A stretch of DNA of 46,672 nt, taken from assembly GCA_905612515.1 (NCBI GenBank), contig CAJQSI010000036.1:1-46672 (forward strand). The letters are read 5' to 3'. The position numbers and the translations under genes are program-made. The notes beneath the pieces were generated by a model that worked only from the letters and a program-made list of their open reading frames with translations, made no database searches and was not told where the DNA came from. Positions 1-8,572 of this stretch are shown one piece after another. Source of the stretch: an uncultured Opitutales bacterium (GTDB taxonomy: Bacteria > Verrucomicrobiota > Verrucomicrobiia > Opitutales > Seribacteraceae). Position 1 is the first letter of the stretch. Every line of letters begins with the position of its first letter.

Positions 1-897
1 CCAGAGCCGTTGGGAGGTGATGTCGCCTGAGGCATCCTTACCTGCCTTTACGCCAAGGGCGGGACCACCGTAACCCGATGTAGCCATGACGAAATCGCCC
101 GTGCTTGCGGCATTGTTGTAGACGAGTTCGCTGAGGCCATTGCACCACCAGATTTCCTTGCCCGTCTTTGGGTCGAAGGCGACCAGCCTCTTTGGCAAGC
201 CGAGCAACAATTCGTCGCGACCATGGTTATTCCGCAAGACGGGCGTGCTCCAACTTCCGAACCAGTGCTTCTCGTCTTTGCCTTGAGCTTTGGGCAGGTC
301 GCGTTTCCATACGGTTTCTCCGGTGGCGGCATCGAGTGCAAGCATGAATACCAAGGGGCCGGGGCCTCGGTACTGGATGAAGGTTTTGCCATAGGGCACG
401 GGACTGGATGCTGTGCCCCAGAGGTGACGTTCTGGACCGAGATCTTTGCGTCGCCAGACCTCCTTCCCCTCGAAGTCATAGGCGATCATGCCTGCCGACC
501 CGAGAGTGACTACGACCAACTTGCCGTTCGTGGCCGGAGAAGCGGAACAGAAAGGGTTTGTCTTGTGAGTAGGTTCTTTATCGGGGAATGAAGTTACTCG
601 CTCCCAAAGTTTGTCTCCCGTCCGGCGGTCGAAGCAGAGCAAGGCACGTTGCTTCCCGTCCTCGATGGCTTGCGTTACGAATATCTTTCCCTTGGCCACG
701 ACTGGCGAAGAATTCCCAGGCCCTGGAAGCTTCACTTTCCATGTGACATTCTCCTCCATCGACCAATTCTCGGGGATATTCTTTTCATTACTCAGACCGT
801 TGCCGTTGGCTCCACGCCAAGTTGGCCAGTCATCCGCCTCTAACAAAAAAGGCGCGACAATGAATAATAGAAGACGGAGCAGTTTTGGAGTGTACAC
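1..897 (-). CDS. Secreted PQQ-like beta-propeller protein (3' end outside window)
   Basis: The reading frame is open from the left edge to a GTG codon at 897 and has no ATG, so the start is inferred. It follows an in-frame stop at 912-910 and gives a hydrophobic leader of about 15 residues (KLLRLLLFIVAPFLL) and then the mature motif DDWPTWRGANGNG, typical of PVC PQQ-like propellers. Repeated blade motifs such as ALDAATGETVW, AFDPKTGKEIWW and DRRTGDKLWE show the BamB/quinoprotein-like fold. No ligands for a real quinone cofactor can be judged, so an enzymatic role is not claimed; structural or substrate-binding roles are equally possible. It lies 18 nt downstream of the DsbD-alpha-like lipoprotein gene and is probably cotranscribed. 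The C-terminal part is beyond the window. Confidence 0.85.
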   Translation of the reverse strand, partial: MYTPKLLRLLLFIVAPFLLEADDWPTWRGANGNGLSNEKNIPENWSMEENVTWKVKLPGPGNSSPVVAKGKIFVTQAIEDGKQRALLCFDRRTGDKLWERVTSFPDKEPTHKTNPFCSASPATNGKLVVVTLGSAGMIAYDFEGKEVWRRKDLGPERHLWGTASSPVPYGKTFIQYRGPGPLVFMLALDAATGETVWKRDLPKAQGKDEKHWFGSWSTPVLRNNHGRDELLLGLPKRLVAFDPKTGKEIWWCNGLSELVYNNAASTGDFVMATSGYGGPALGVKAGKDASGDITSQRLW

Positions 898-915
898 GGT
901 CCCTTGCCGTCAAGA

Positions 916-1503
916 TTATTTGAGGGTCAGTTTCACTGCCTTGGCCTCAACGGGAGGGTTGCAGGAAGTTTTCGTACAGGCCATGTAGGTGATCTTGGCC
1001 ATAACATCGACCGTGCCATTGGTATCCGGTTTCATTGTGAAAGGTAAACTTAGCGTTACGGGTCCGTCGGGGTATACCGGGAATCCGTCCGCGTTCAGCG
1101 GACTCGCCAAATTATGAATCTTTTTGTCGGCCGTAAGTTTACCGACGTCTGTAATGGCAGAGTTTTCGCTTAATTCCAGAAGGGTGGGGCGGCCGATTCC
1201 ATCGATCCCATCGGCGGGCAAATCCTTGGAGTAGACGTGATAACCAATTTCCAGAGGGGAAAAGGTGGCTTGAAGCCAATGTTTGCCGTTTTTCCCCTTC
1301 GCCAAGAAAAAGGTTACCTTCACACCGCTATCCTCAACTTCGCGGAGAATCGTCCCCATTGGAACGGGAGCAGGGGCGGAGATCGATGCCGATGTGGAAT
1401 TGTCTCCACTAGGGTCAGATCCCGAAGGTTCGGAGTTGCCCCCACAACCTTGAAAGACAAATGCGTTGGTGAGAATGAGAATAGTTAATGGAACAACTTT
1501 CAT
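916..1503 (-). CDS. Lipoprotein with DsbD N-terminal (alpha) / DsbC-corrector-like domain
   Basis: A signal peptide (MKVVPLTILILTNAFVFQGC) ends in a plausible lipobox FQGC, followed by a Gly/Ser-rich linker. The rest resembles the N-terminal periplasmic domain of DsbD (family PF11412): it contains PLEIGYHVYSKDLP and, near the C-terminus, YMACTKTSCNPP, which parallels the DsbD-alpha Cys-pair region. The likely role is thiol-disulfide reduction in the periplasm, perhaps for cytochrome maturation, but no DsbD membrane domain is adjacent. The start is uncertain: in-frame ATGs also occur at 1533 (preceded by GAGG, a good ribosome binding site) and at 1551; 1503 gives the cleanest signal peptide. 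The gene is divergent from the DUF1501 gene at 1630. Confidence 0.7.
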   Translation of the reverse strand: MKVVPLTILILTNAFVFQGCGGNSEPSGSDPSGDNSTSASISAPAPVPMGTILREVEDSGVKVTFFLAKGKNGKHWLQATFSPLEIGYHVYSKDLPADGIDGIGRPTLLELSENSAITDVGKLTADKKIHNLASPLNADGFPVYPDGPVTLSLPFTMKPDTNGTVDVMAKITYMACTKTSCNPPVEAKAVKLTLK

Positions 1504-1629
1504 GGGTTTACTTTCGCAAGAGAGGGCAAGCATCTCAACCTCTTTATTCATTTCCCTGTAACGATAATCCTTGTTGAAAGTTTCATTTTACCGTTGCTCG
1601 GCTTTATTCCGTTGAATTTAATTCGATCG

Positions 1630-3021
1630 ATGATCGAGCTCCGAGGAAACCCCGCTCAGGCTTGTTGTGACGGCCTTACTCGCCGGGCAATGCTGCGTAT
1701 TGGTGGATTGGCCCCTTTCGGATTAAGCCTTCCCTCTCTACTTGCGGCAAAAAAAACGGGTGAATATTCAGGAACTTTCGGTAAAGCCAAGCGTTGCCTG
1801 CTTCTATACATGTGGGGAGGTCCTAGCCACATCGATCTTTTCGATATGAAGCCCGACGCTCCCTCCGAGTTTCGCGGGCCGTTCAACCCCGTCCGCACAC
1901 GGACGCCTGGTATCCGCATCTCTGAGCTCATGCCCAAACTTGGTGGCGTGACAGACAAAATCGGCTTCATCCGCTCGGTAACACACACCGATAACAATCA
2001 CTCCACTGGGGCCCATTGGATGCTGACTGGCCACAAGCACCCGGAATCACGTGAAAATTTCGGAGCTCGTCCAACCGACTATCCTCACGTCGGCTCCATT
2101 CTTAGTAAGTTTTCGCCCACTACCAATGGGTTGCCCACTTTTGTGGCTCTTCCCGAAATCATCGGTACCACCGCAGGATTCGTTACACCGGGGCAGAACG
2201 CTGGCTTTCTCGGTCGCCGTTACGATCCATTTGTACTTAATCGACACCCCGACGAACCCGATTTTAAAGTGCCCAATATGTCCCCTGTCGAAGGGCTTGA
2301 CCGTGCTCGTCTTCGTAAACGGGTAAAACTGTCCGAGCAATTCGACGACCTTCGCAGAGATCTTATTTCCACTTTGGACGTATCTGACCTCAACGCCGTC
2401 AACCAGTTGGCATACGACCTTCTCACGTCCCCAAAGGTAGCAGATGCTTTCGATCTTGCAGACGAGGGCGAGACTGAACGTGAACGTTACGGTATGCAAA
2501 CTTTCGGCCAGAGCGTGTTGCTTGCTCGGCGCCTTCTCGAGTCAGGGGTTAAACTGGTTACCGTCTATTGGCACCGCGACAAGCCGGGCGTCGATACCAC
2601 TTGGGACACACACAAGGACAACTTCAAGGGTCTGAAGGATCGTCTAGTTCCGCAAGTTGACCAACCCATTGCACACCTCCTAAACGACCTCGAGGAACGG
2701 GGTATGCTTGAGGACACCCTCGTCGTTTGGAATAGTGAGTTCGGTCGTACGCCAAAGGTGAACAAAAATGCGGGTCGTGACCACTGGGGGCGCTGCAACA
2801 CCATATGGCTGGCAGGGGCGGGAGTGCCCGGCGGTCAAATGTACGGAAAGTCCGACAAAATCGCTTCCGAACCCATCGAGGACGCCGTCTCACCCTCTGA
2901 CGTCACTGCCACTATCTACCACCTGCTCGGACTAGATCCACACTCCCACTTTCACGATTCCCTCGGCCGCCCCTTCCCGCTTTCCGAAGGCCAAGTCCTG
3001 AAGAAGTTTTTAGGGGCCTAG
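1630..3021 (+). CDS. DUF1501 family exported protein
   Basis: A 463-residue member of the DUF1501 family (alkaline-phosphatase/sulfatase superfamily-like), common in planctomycetes and Verrucomicrobiota, usually next to a PSD1 cytochrome gene. The N-terminus carries a twin-arginine signal (LTRRAMLRIGGLAPFGLSLP), so folded export through Tat is expected. Family motifs are visible: YMWGGPSHIDLFDMKPDAPSE, SVTHTDNNHSTGAHWMLTG, SEFGRTPKVN and GRDHWGRCNTIWLAGAG. I chose the ATG at 1630; a TTG at 1594 in the same frame adds residues that do not resemble the family start. Unlike the second DUF1501 gene in this window it has no PSD1 partner beside it. The substrate is unknown. It converges with the small gene ending at 3113. 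Confidence 0.85.
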   Translation: MIELRGNPAQACCDGLTRRAMLRIGGLAPFGLSLPSLLAAKKTGEYSGTFGKAKRCLLLYMWGGPSHIDLFDMKPDAPSEFRGPFNPVRTRTPGIRISELMPKLGGVTDKIGFIRSVTHTDNNHSTGAHWMLTGHKHPESRENFGARPTDYPHVGSILSKFSPTTNGLPTFVALPEIIGTTAGFVTPGQNAGFLGRRYDPFVLNRHPDEPDFKVPNMSPVEGLDRARLRKRVKLSEQFDDLRRDLISTLDVSDLNAVNQLAYDLLTSPKVADAFDLADEGETERERYGMQTFGQSVLLARRLLESGVKLVTVYWHRDKPGVDTTWDTHKDNFKGLKDRLVPQVDQPIAHLLNDLEERGMLEDTLVVWNSEFGRTPKVNKNAGRDHWGRCNTIWLAGAGVPGGQMYGKSDKIASEPIEDAVSPSDVTATIYHLLGLDPHSHFHDSLGRPFPLSEGQVLKKFLGA

Positions 3022-3112
3022 CCTAAGTTTCATTCTATTTTCATCCTCCGCTTCATATACAGAGGGTAAACCAGTTAATGTTTCTGTTTTTTACTCGCTG
3101 ACTGGTGTTCTC

Positions 3113-3565
3113 TTATTTAGCGAGGGCTTTTTTTATCCTATCTATTTCCTGTCCGTACTTTGGGTTTGGTTTCCCTCTCATGTAAAAATATGGATCGTTG
3201 TACAAGTCCTCGTATTTCTCTAATTCTTTTAGTAAAAGTTTTTTCTTTTGTACATCGGCAGGGTTTTCCGGTTGGTCTGCCTTCGGTTGTTCATCTCCGG
3301 CACTTTTCAATAATGATTGTAGTTTCTCTTGGGCGGATTCTTTGGTAATCTCATCAATCCATTCATTTGACCATCGGTTCCATTTTCCAAAATCAAGTAA
3401 TTCAGGAGCGTTGGTAGCACTACGGCATGAATAAGCAAACATTTCCAAGGCTTTTTCATGAGAAGTTGCCATAAAATATTTCTCTACAGGGATTACATCA
3501 TCTTCAAGTAGATAACGGATCCGATACTGTGTTTGCTCGGGTTCCAGAGCACCCTTTTTTTTCAT
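3113..3565 (-). CDS. Uncharacterised 150-residue protein, copy 1 of a duplicated pair
   Basis: I do not recognise the family. The protein is clearly paralogous to the product of 4361-4813: both start MKKK, share EQTQYRIRY near residues 10-18, a DD..PVEK.FMA.S block, AL..F.YSCR, KWNRW.NEW, and a C-terminal RGKPNPKY followed by EIDRI.K. The middle (about residues 85-110) is variable and low in complexity. There is no signal peptide or membrane segment, so it should be cytoplasmic. The C-terminal third is Lys/Glu-rich and probably helical. Conservation of frame and length between two divergent copies argues that it is a real gene. It converges with DUF1501. Confidence 0.75.
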   Translation of the reverse strand: MKKKGALEPEQTQYRIRYLLEDDVIPVEKYFMATSHEKALEMFAYSCRSATNAPELLDFGKWNRWSNEWIDEITKESAQEKLQSLLKSAGDEQPKADQPENPADVQKKKLLLKELEKYEDLYNDPYFYMRGKPNPKYGQEIDRIKKALAK

Positions 3566-3942
3566 GAGTAAATAGTAGGGATGGTTGCAATGTCAGCTAA
3601 TCTGGCTATTATACTTTTGAATAGACGGATTAATAAGACAAGGAAATTGTCGCATTTATGATATTTAAACATGTCATGCCCGAAGCTAATAGGTTCTAGT
3701 ATGTTTAAGCCTGAAATTCCTTGAATAATTCCTTAAACTGTTAGGCGATAGTGACATAGTTACTGAATGATCTGTTTTTATTATAGCATAGCTTGATCCT
3801 TCTGGTGAAATTCGAAGTAAAGTTGCCTTCACCATTTGAAGCTATTTGTTAATGAAGATTCATCATAAGCGCTAGTTTCTGAATCAGTTTGTTTGCGGTT
3901 TTGGAGGGGTTGGGTCTTCTTTGCTTCAACTTAGGCAGAAAA

Positions 3943-4080
3943 TTATTTCTTCGATGGCAGGAACTGAATGTCGTTTACAATGACATTCCCGTCGGTGTCT
4001 TTGTTCGTTATGTGGACACTTGCGATTTCACTAATGTAGAATGTACCGACACTAATAGTGAATCCGGCGATGGGATATTT
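3943..4080 (-). pseudogene. C-terminal remnant of a secreted/golvesin-like domain (copy 1)
   Basis: Read on the minus strand, this interval gives 45 codons and a stop, with an in-frame stop immediately upstream (4083-4081). The peptide contains FYISEIASVHITNKDTDGN and then VIVNDIQFLPSKK at its end. That pattern (A-S-V-x-I-T-N-K-D-T-D-G-x-V then D-x-x-x-F-x-P near the terminus) is typical of the C-terminal strand region of golvesin-like, carbohydrate-active PVC and Bacteroidota proteins. There is no start and no upstream domain in frame, so it is read as a degraded 3' end. A homologous tail occurs at 5012-5143. The family name is tentative. Confidence 0.45.
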
Positions 4081-4184
4081 TCAATTTCGGGGACAATATC
4101 TTTATAGGAGTTCGGTTTATCCTTCTTGCTCACTTGGATTGGAACTTCCTTGTGTATCTGTTGTCGTCTTCTCCATTGGGCGAC

Positions 4185-4360
4185 CTATCTTTGCGTTCCC
4201 CTTTGGATACCCATCGCTTCCTCTTTCTTGAGGCGGAAGAAATCAACATCTAACACATTTCCAATTATGATTGAGGAACTCCTTTCATCACCCCAAATTA
4301 GTGCGTAATCTTGGATGGTGTTAATCTTCGCACCCACAAAGCGTAATGCCCTAGGAGTTC
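4185..4360 (-). other. 58-codon open stretch with protein-like sequence, downstream of paralog 2
   Basis: Immediately after the stop codon of the 4361-4813 gene, another minus-strand frame is open to a TAG at 4187-4185 and continues back into the 3' end of that gene. It reads ALRFVGAKINTIQDYALIWG, then DERSSSIIIGNVLDVDFFRL and a Lys/Glu-rich end. Composition and the hydrophobic/polar alternation look like real protein, but the only internal ATG is near the end. It could be a remnant of a lost gene or a small gene with an unseen non-ATG start. No family recognised. Confidence 0.3.
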
Positions 4361-4813
4361 CTATTTGATGATCATTTTGTTGATCCGATCAATTTCCCGT
4401 TTGTATTTTGGGTTAGGTTTGCCACGGATAAAATAATATGGATCCTTATACCTTGTCTCGTTAATTTCTAACTCTTGCAGGAGTTTTCTCTTACTATTGT
4501 CCGGACTTGTCCCTTGACCATTGACTCCCTTCCCTTGGGCTTTTTGCAAGTTTTCTAAATTGGATTGGATTTGTTTTTGGGCTACTTCCTTGGGAACATC
4601 AAAATCCCACTCATTCGCCCATCGGTTCCATTTCGCGAAATCTACCAATTCCGGTTCGATTGGGAAATCGCGGCAGGAATAGGAAAATATTCCTAAGGCT
4701 TGCTCAAAGGATATAGCCATGAAGTGCTTCTCCACTGGGGTTATATCGTCTGCTATCCGGTATCGTATTCGGTATTGTGTCTGTTCGGTGCCTGAGTCGC
4801 GTTTCTTTTTCAT
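4361..4813 (-). CDS. Uncharacterised 150-residue protein, copy 2 of a duplicated pair
   Basis: Paralog of the product of 3113-3565, of identical length. Shared blocks are EQTQYRIRY, the PVEK.FMA segment, the ALGIFSYSCR/ALEMFAYSCR cysteine motif, KWNRWANEW, and RGKPNPKYKREIDRINK at the C-terminus; by eye more than half of the first 85 residues match, and the linker around residues 90-110 does not. No signal peptide or membrane helix. The two genes point the same way and lie about 800 nt apart, with related debris upstream of each, so a tandem segmental duplication is the simplest origin. Function unknown. Confidence 0.75.
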   Translation of the reverse strand: MKKKRDSGTEQTQYRIRYRIADDITPVEKHFMAISFEQALGIFSYSCRDFPIEPELVDFAKWNRWANEWDFDVPKEVAQKQIQSNLENLQKAQGKGVNGQGTSPDNSKRKLLQELEINETRYKDPYYFIRGKPNPKYKREIDRINKMIIK

Positions 4814-5664
4814 CGGGAATTAAGTTATAAGGTAATCATTGTAACTTATCTGATGCTTGACTCTACGAAGAAAGTTGTCTCATGCAATGGGAGGGATGCA
4901 TATAGCCACTTTAATCACTTTCTGGTGACTTGCCATGAAGTCTAGTATATTTGGGATTAATAAAAGCTAATAAATTACGTGTTTCCCCGTTTCTTTCAGA
5001 CAGCGGAAGAACTACTGTTTTAATTGCAGAGACTGTTGGGCGTCTAGGATTACTCGACTGTCGCTGTCTTCGTTCGTTATGAGGACACTTGCGATTTCAC
5101 TAAAGTAGAATGGACTAAGTGCCCATCCATCCCCGTCGCGTCTTTACCGTTCTCTATGAACTGTCTTGATTGCCTCAATTCATGCATTTTCGTATAGATT
5201 CAACAGATTGAAACTGGGGGCACGGTTATTGAACTCTTCATTTACTCTCTTTAAGTCTCCTAGTGCCGCCGGGCTGCACTAATATTCCTTTGTTGCGATA
5301 GTTGTTCATCGCTAAGGTCACTCCAAGTGATGACATATCTGGACAGGTAAATTTCATTTTTTTTGTGATTCCGTGTCGATTGCCGGAACTTGAGTGGCGG
5401 TGCTGGTCGGTCGCAAGTCGTATATCGGCAGGGAAGTATGAAATCCGTGAGTGTGATCATGATTCTCGTCCGATTCCCGATGTTCCCTTTAACGCTAAAG
5501 TGCTGTTGCTTCTTCAACGCACCCGGAGCCTATGTTGTCAAGTGAGTCAAGTCACTCAATAGGGTTTTATCGATAGGGAAAACACTTTCTGGAGCACAAG
5601 GAAACCAGTGTATAGAGCTGGAGATATTTTCCTAAAACTCATCTAGGTCAGGAAGACTTAGTAT
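4814..5664. other. Gene-poor intergenic region
   Basis: About 850 nt with no convincing intact gene. It holds a second decayed tail (5012-5143). Short overlapping open frames at 5260-5517 (-) and 5302-5562 (+) lie on opposite strands of the same DNA and neither shows family-like sequence. Upstream of paralog 2 there are short stretches resembling the DNA upstream of paralog 1 (for example AAG-rich DNA followed by TTGTC and GCATT-like words, and a shared TCTAGTAT word), consistent with duplication of a larger segment. No terminator hairpin was seen for the symporter gene ending at 5665 or its neighbours. Confidence 0.45.
5012..5143 (-). pseudogene. C-terminal remnant of a golvesin-like domain (copy 2)
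   Basis: Minus-strand frame bounded upstream by a stop at 5146-5144 and ending at a stop at 5014-5012. The peptide contains DGDGWALSPFYFSEIASV and LITNEDSDSRVILDA, matching the tail at 3943-4080 (FYISEIASV, ITNKDTDGN, VIVND). At DNA level 5066-5115 matches 3997-4046 at 46 of 50 positions. The last ten codons do not match, and the D-x-x-x-F-x-P ending has been lost, so it looks more decayed than copy 1. No start codon or upstream domain is in frame. Confidence 0.4.
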
Positions 5665-8457
5665 TCAATCTTCGTTTCGCGTTTTCCAAGTCAAACCCGT
5701 GGTTGATTGACCATCACCATTCGGTATTAAATAACTGGCTATGATGCCTGCTAGAAAGCAGGAGGCGACCCCTGCAAAGGCATAAAACCAGGAATGTACG
5801 GGATGCCAGGTTTTTAGTGAAAATACGACGACAGCAGAGGCCGCAAGGCCGATCAGGGTTCCTTTTGCGTGGGCTTTTTCGGCGAAGATGGCCAAAAGGA
5901 ATAGTCCACCCAGACCTCCTCCGAAGAGACCAAGGAAACCGACGAACTGATCCCACAGAGACTTGATTTCAGTACCCGCCAAAAAGAGGGCTAGAGCTGT
6001 GCCAGCTACACCCACCACGACCGTTGCAATACGAGCTACACGGAGCTTTTCGGTGGCAGTGGAACTGGGCCGGTAACGGGCATGGAAGTCGGTCGTAACA
6101 GCGGCGGCTACGCTGTTCATGCTGCTGTCGAGACTAGACATCGCTGCCGCAAAGACGCCCGCGATCACGAGTCCTGCGATTCCTTCAGGTAGCTGTGCGA
6201 AGACATAAAAGGGCAGTATGGCATCGGCGGTGGAGAGATGGGGGTCGAGGGTTTCAGGGTGGTTGGCGAAGAAGACGTATAGGGCAGCTCCGACGAGAAA
6301 GAAAAGAAGGGTTGCGGGGACGGTGAGAAAGGCATTTGTCCAGATGCTACGGGCAGAGGCCTTTTCGTCCTTGGTCGTCAGGTAGCGCTGGACTACGGTT
6401 TGGTCGCTTCCGTAACTGATTAAACTAGCTGCGAGACCCCCAAGCAGAAGGGTCCATAATGTCGGTTCTGAAAAATTCCAACGGAGGTCTATATAGTTAA
6501 GCTTTTCGGCGGCTTGCGCTTGATCAATGAGACTCCGGAAACCGCCCACTTCTCCCGCAATCGAAGCAACTACATAGACCGCTCCTCCGAGCAGAACGAA
6601 CACTTGCAGGACATCTGTCCAAATCACGGCTTCAATGCCGCCGAGGGTTACGTATATGATGCAAAGAACCCCCATTACTAGGATGCAAGTTGTAACGTCC
6701 ACTCCCGTAACGACCGATAAGGCAAGAGATGGCAAAAGCAGAACGATTCCTATTCTAGCCAATTGTAGGAAAATGAAAAAGCTACTTGCGACTAACCTGA
6801 CAGAAGCGTCGAACCTCTTTTCAAGATATTCGTACGCGGTAGTTACGTCTAGTTTTCGATAAAAAGGTAGAAAGCAGAATACGATCAGAGGAGCTACGAG
6901 AAGTATGGGGAGATTGCCGAAGAGATAGGTCCAGTCTGTTGCATAGGCTTTGGCGGGAAGCGCCATGAAGGTGATGGCGCTCAATTGAGTTCCGAAGATA
7001 CTTAGCCCTGCTGCCCACCAAGGGATACGACCACCTGCCTTGAAGAAGTCTTCCGGTGTCTTTTCTTTTCCCGCCAAGCGTATGCCGATAAAAACAAGAA
7101 AAGCTAGATAAACGGCTATCGCCGCATAGTCCAGAGGACCGAATCCTTCATTCCTTTGTGGTTCTCCAAAGAGAACTTTTGCCGTTCGGACACCGGGAGA
7201 GGTTTCTCCAGTAGGTATGACGATGCCATTGTTCCATGCCACTGCTTGAGTAGTTACAGGGAATGGGATTTCTGCTTCGCCAACTTTTGTCCAGCTGTCC
7301 GTTACTACGTGGTAAGCAAGAATGTCCTGAGAAAAGCCGGTGTGTTGTTCGTGAAAACGTAGGTGTTGGGTCTTCAGTTCCGCAAGTTCGGTAGAGTTCG
7401 TCTCGTTGCTGTCTTCTCCGCTTCTATCAAGTTCGGCTATACGCGCATTCAACTTTTCGACCTCGAGGAACCGTTGACCATCGGCTCCTCCGAAAACGAG
7501 GATATGGGCAACGCCAATGGGAGCACAGGTACCCGCCATTATACAACGGGGTTGACCATCACCAGTCGAGATGTCGGCGAGTGATGACCAGGTCTTGTCC
7601 GAGGGATCGAACTTGTAAGCGTCCGTGAGCATCTCGGTCGCTTTTTCCGAATGTGGATTGCGACCGCTAAAGAGATAGAGGCAATCGTTCTCTCCGTTGC
7701 TTTGAGACGCGGCTAAGGGCAGAACTCGAGGTGGTCCTGACCAAGGGGGCAATTCCTCCCATGCCAACTCTGCGTCCGGTTTGGAGAGGTCTAGCGACCA
7801 GAAATTTCTGGTGGGGTCTCCCCCCATCTTTTCCTGTCCTCCCATTAAATAAACGACGTCGTCGACCATTGCTCCTGCCATAAAGGCCAATGGGCGAGGT
7901 AAGTTCGGGAGACGTTGCAGTTTCAGTTCGCGTTCGGCGGGTAACCATTGAAGGCGAAAGACATCGTCGTGGCACCGTTCGGCATCACAACCACCGATGC
8001 ACAGGAGTCCCTTTTCGGTCGAGATAGCCACACCGTAAGCGGAGGGTTTGAGTAGTTCTAATCTCGGCGAGGTAAACCAGTTGGGTTTGGGTTTGCCGTC
8101 CGCTTCTTTCTCAAGAACGTAAACGTCGTTCCACCAAACCTTCTTGCCTCCTCTCCACGGAGGTAAATCCGGAAAGTTTGCTCCGCCTGCCACCAGCAAG
8201 GCGTCGCCGTGAACTCCCACGAATGGTCCGGCCAATCCCGCTTGCTTGACTTCTCCTGAAGCAGGGGGCAGGTCGGGCAGGTTGATACCCGACCAGTTGA
8301 AGGGCTGGATTAGGTCTTTTTTAGCAGCAGCAAGCCAAGATTCCGAGAAAACGAAGAGCAGCAGCAAGCACGGCAGGATCTTCCGTATCGATTTGATCAA
8401 GCCTAGAAGCGATCTCTTGGATCGACAAAAGTTAGTTCTGGCGGGATCAGTTCTCAA
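5665..8457 (-). CDS. Kelch (cyclically permuted mutarotase-like) / sodium-solute symporter fusion
   Basis: A fusion of about 930 residues. After a basic N-terminus and hydrophobic signal segment (residues about 24-44) comes a kelch-type propeller (about 50-430) resembling NanM/YjhT sialate mutarotases, with LLVAGGANFPDLPPW, GLLCIGGCD, YLMGGQEK and LFSGR blade motifs. From about residue 439 (GPLDYAAIAVYLAFLVFIG) it is a full SSS-family (SLC5-like) sodium symporter with around 13 helices, including AGLSIFGTQLSAITFMALPA and the LGGIEAVIWTDVLQ signature. Domain order implies that the propeller is periplasmic and hands substrate to the transporter. The substrate is inferred to be a sialic acid or similar sugar acid. 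There is no ATG near the start; TTG codons at 8457 and 8400 are candidates, and 8400 gives the cleaner signal peptide. Confidence 0.85.
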   Translation of the reverse strand: MRTDPARTNFCRSKRSLLGLIKSIRKILPCLLLLFVFSESWLAAAKKDLIQPFNWSGINLPDLPPASGEVKQAGLAGPFVGVHGDALLVAGGANFPDLPPWRGGKKVWWNDVYVLEKEADGKPKPNWFTSPRLELLKPSAYGVAISTEKGLLCIGGCDAERCHDDVFRLQWLPAERELKLQRLPNLPRPLAFMAGAMVDDVVYLMGGQEKMGGDPTRNFWSLDLSKPDAELAWEELPPWSGPPRVLPLAASQSNGENDCLYLFSGRNPHSEKATEMLTDAYKFDPSDKTWSSLADISTGDGQPRCIMAGTCAPIGVAHILVFGGADGQRFLEVEKLNARIAELDRSGEDSNETNSTELAELKTQHLRFHEQHTGFSQDILAYHVVTDSWTKVGEAEIPFPVTTQAVAWNNGIVIPTGETSPGVRTAKVLFGEPQRNEGFGPLDYAAIAVYLAFLVFIGIRLAGKEKTPEDFFKAGGRIPWWAAGLSIFGTQLSAITFMALPAKAYATDWTYLFGNLPILLVAPLIVFCFLPFYRKLDVTTAYEYLEKRFDASVRLVASSFFIFLQLARIGIVLLLPSLALSVVTGVDVTTCILVMGVLCIIYVTLGGIEAVIWTDVLQVFVLLGGAVYVVASIAGEVGGFRSLIDQAQAAEKLNYIDLRWNFSEPTLWTLLLGGLAASLISYGSDQTVVQRYLTTKDEKASARSIWTNAFLTVPATLLFFLVGAALYVFFANHPETLDPHLSTADAILPFYVFAQLPEGIAGLVIAGVFAAAMSSLDSSMNSVAAAVTTDFHARYRPSSTATEKLRVARIATVVVGVAGTALALFLAGTEIKSLWDQFVGFLGLFGGGLGGLFLLAIFAEKAHAKGTLIGLAASAVVVFSLKTWHPVHSWFYAFAGVASCFLAGIIASYLIPNGDGQSTTGLTWKTRNED

Positions 8458-8572
8458 TTTAATTTCAAGGGAGGTGCCGAAGGGCTGCTTCGCTTTCTCC
8501 AGGTGAACGCCTTGCTCGTCGTCTCAAAATCGTAAGTGGGCTGCTATCCATTACAGTTTTTATTCTGGAGGT

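Larger units (their letters stand above)
3566..4360. other. Low-density intergenic region with decayed coding remnants
   Basis: The stretch between the two 150-residue paralogs has no intact gene that I trust. It is AT-richer than its surroundings. On the minus strand it holds a remnant tail (3943-4080) and a 58-codon open stretch just downstream of the second paralog (from 4360 to 4185), described separately. Open frames on the plus strand (3889-4107 and 4126-4308) run opposite these remnants and have no family-like sequence. About 380 nt lie between the remnant and the start of the first paralog; promoter elements cannot be fixed by eye. Confidence 0.5.

Noticed and set aside
48-479. 143-codon open frame with an ATG on the minus strand
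   Set aside because: It is out of frame with the PQQ-like propeller, whose blade motifs run through the whole interval in another frame from a GTG at 897.
3072-3112. ACCAGT/ACTGGT inverted repeat between convergent genes as terminator
   Set aside because: Only six pairs with a loop of more than 25 nt, so not a stable hairpin.
5260-5562. Overlapping open frames of 85 and 86 codons on opposite strands
   Set aside because: Neither has recognisable motifs, a good start region or a paralog; treated as chance frames in gene-poor DNA.
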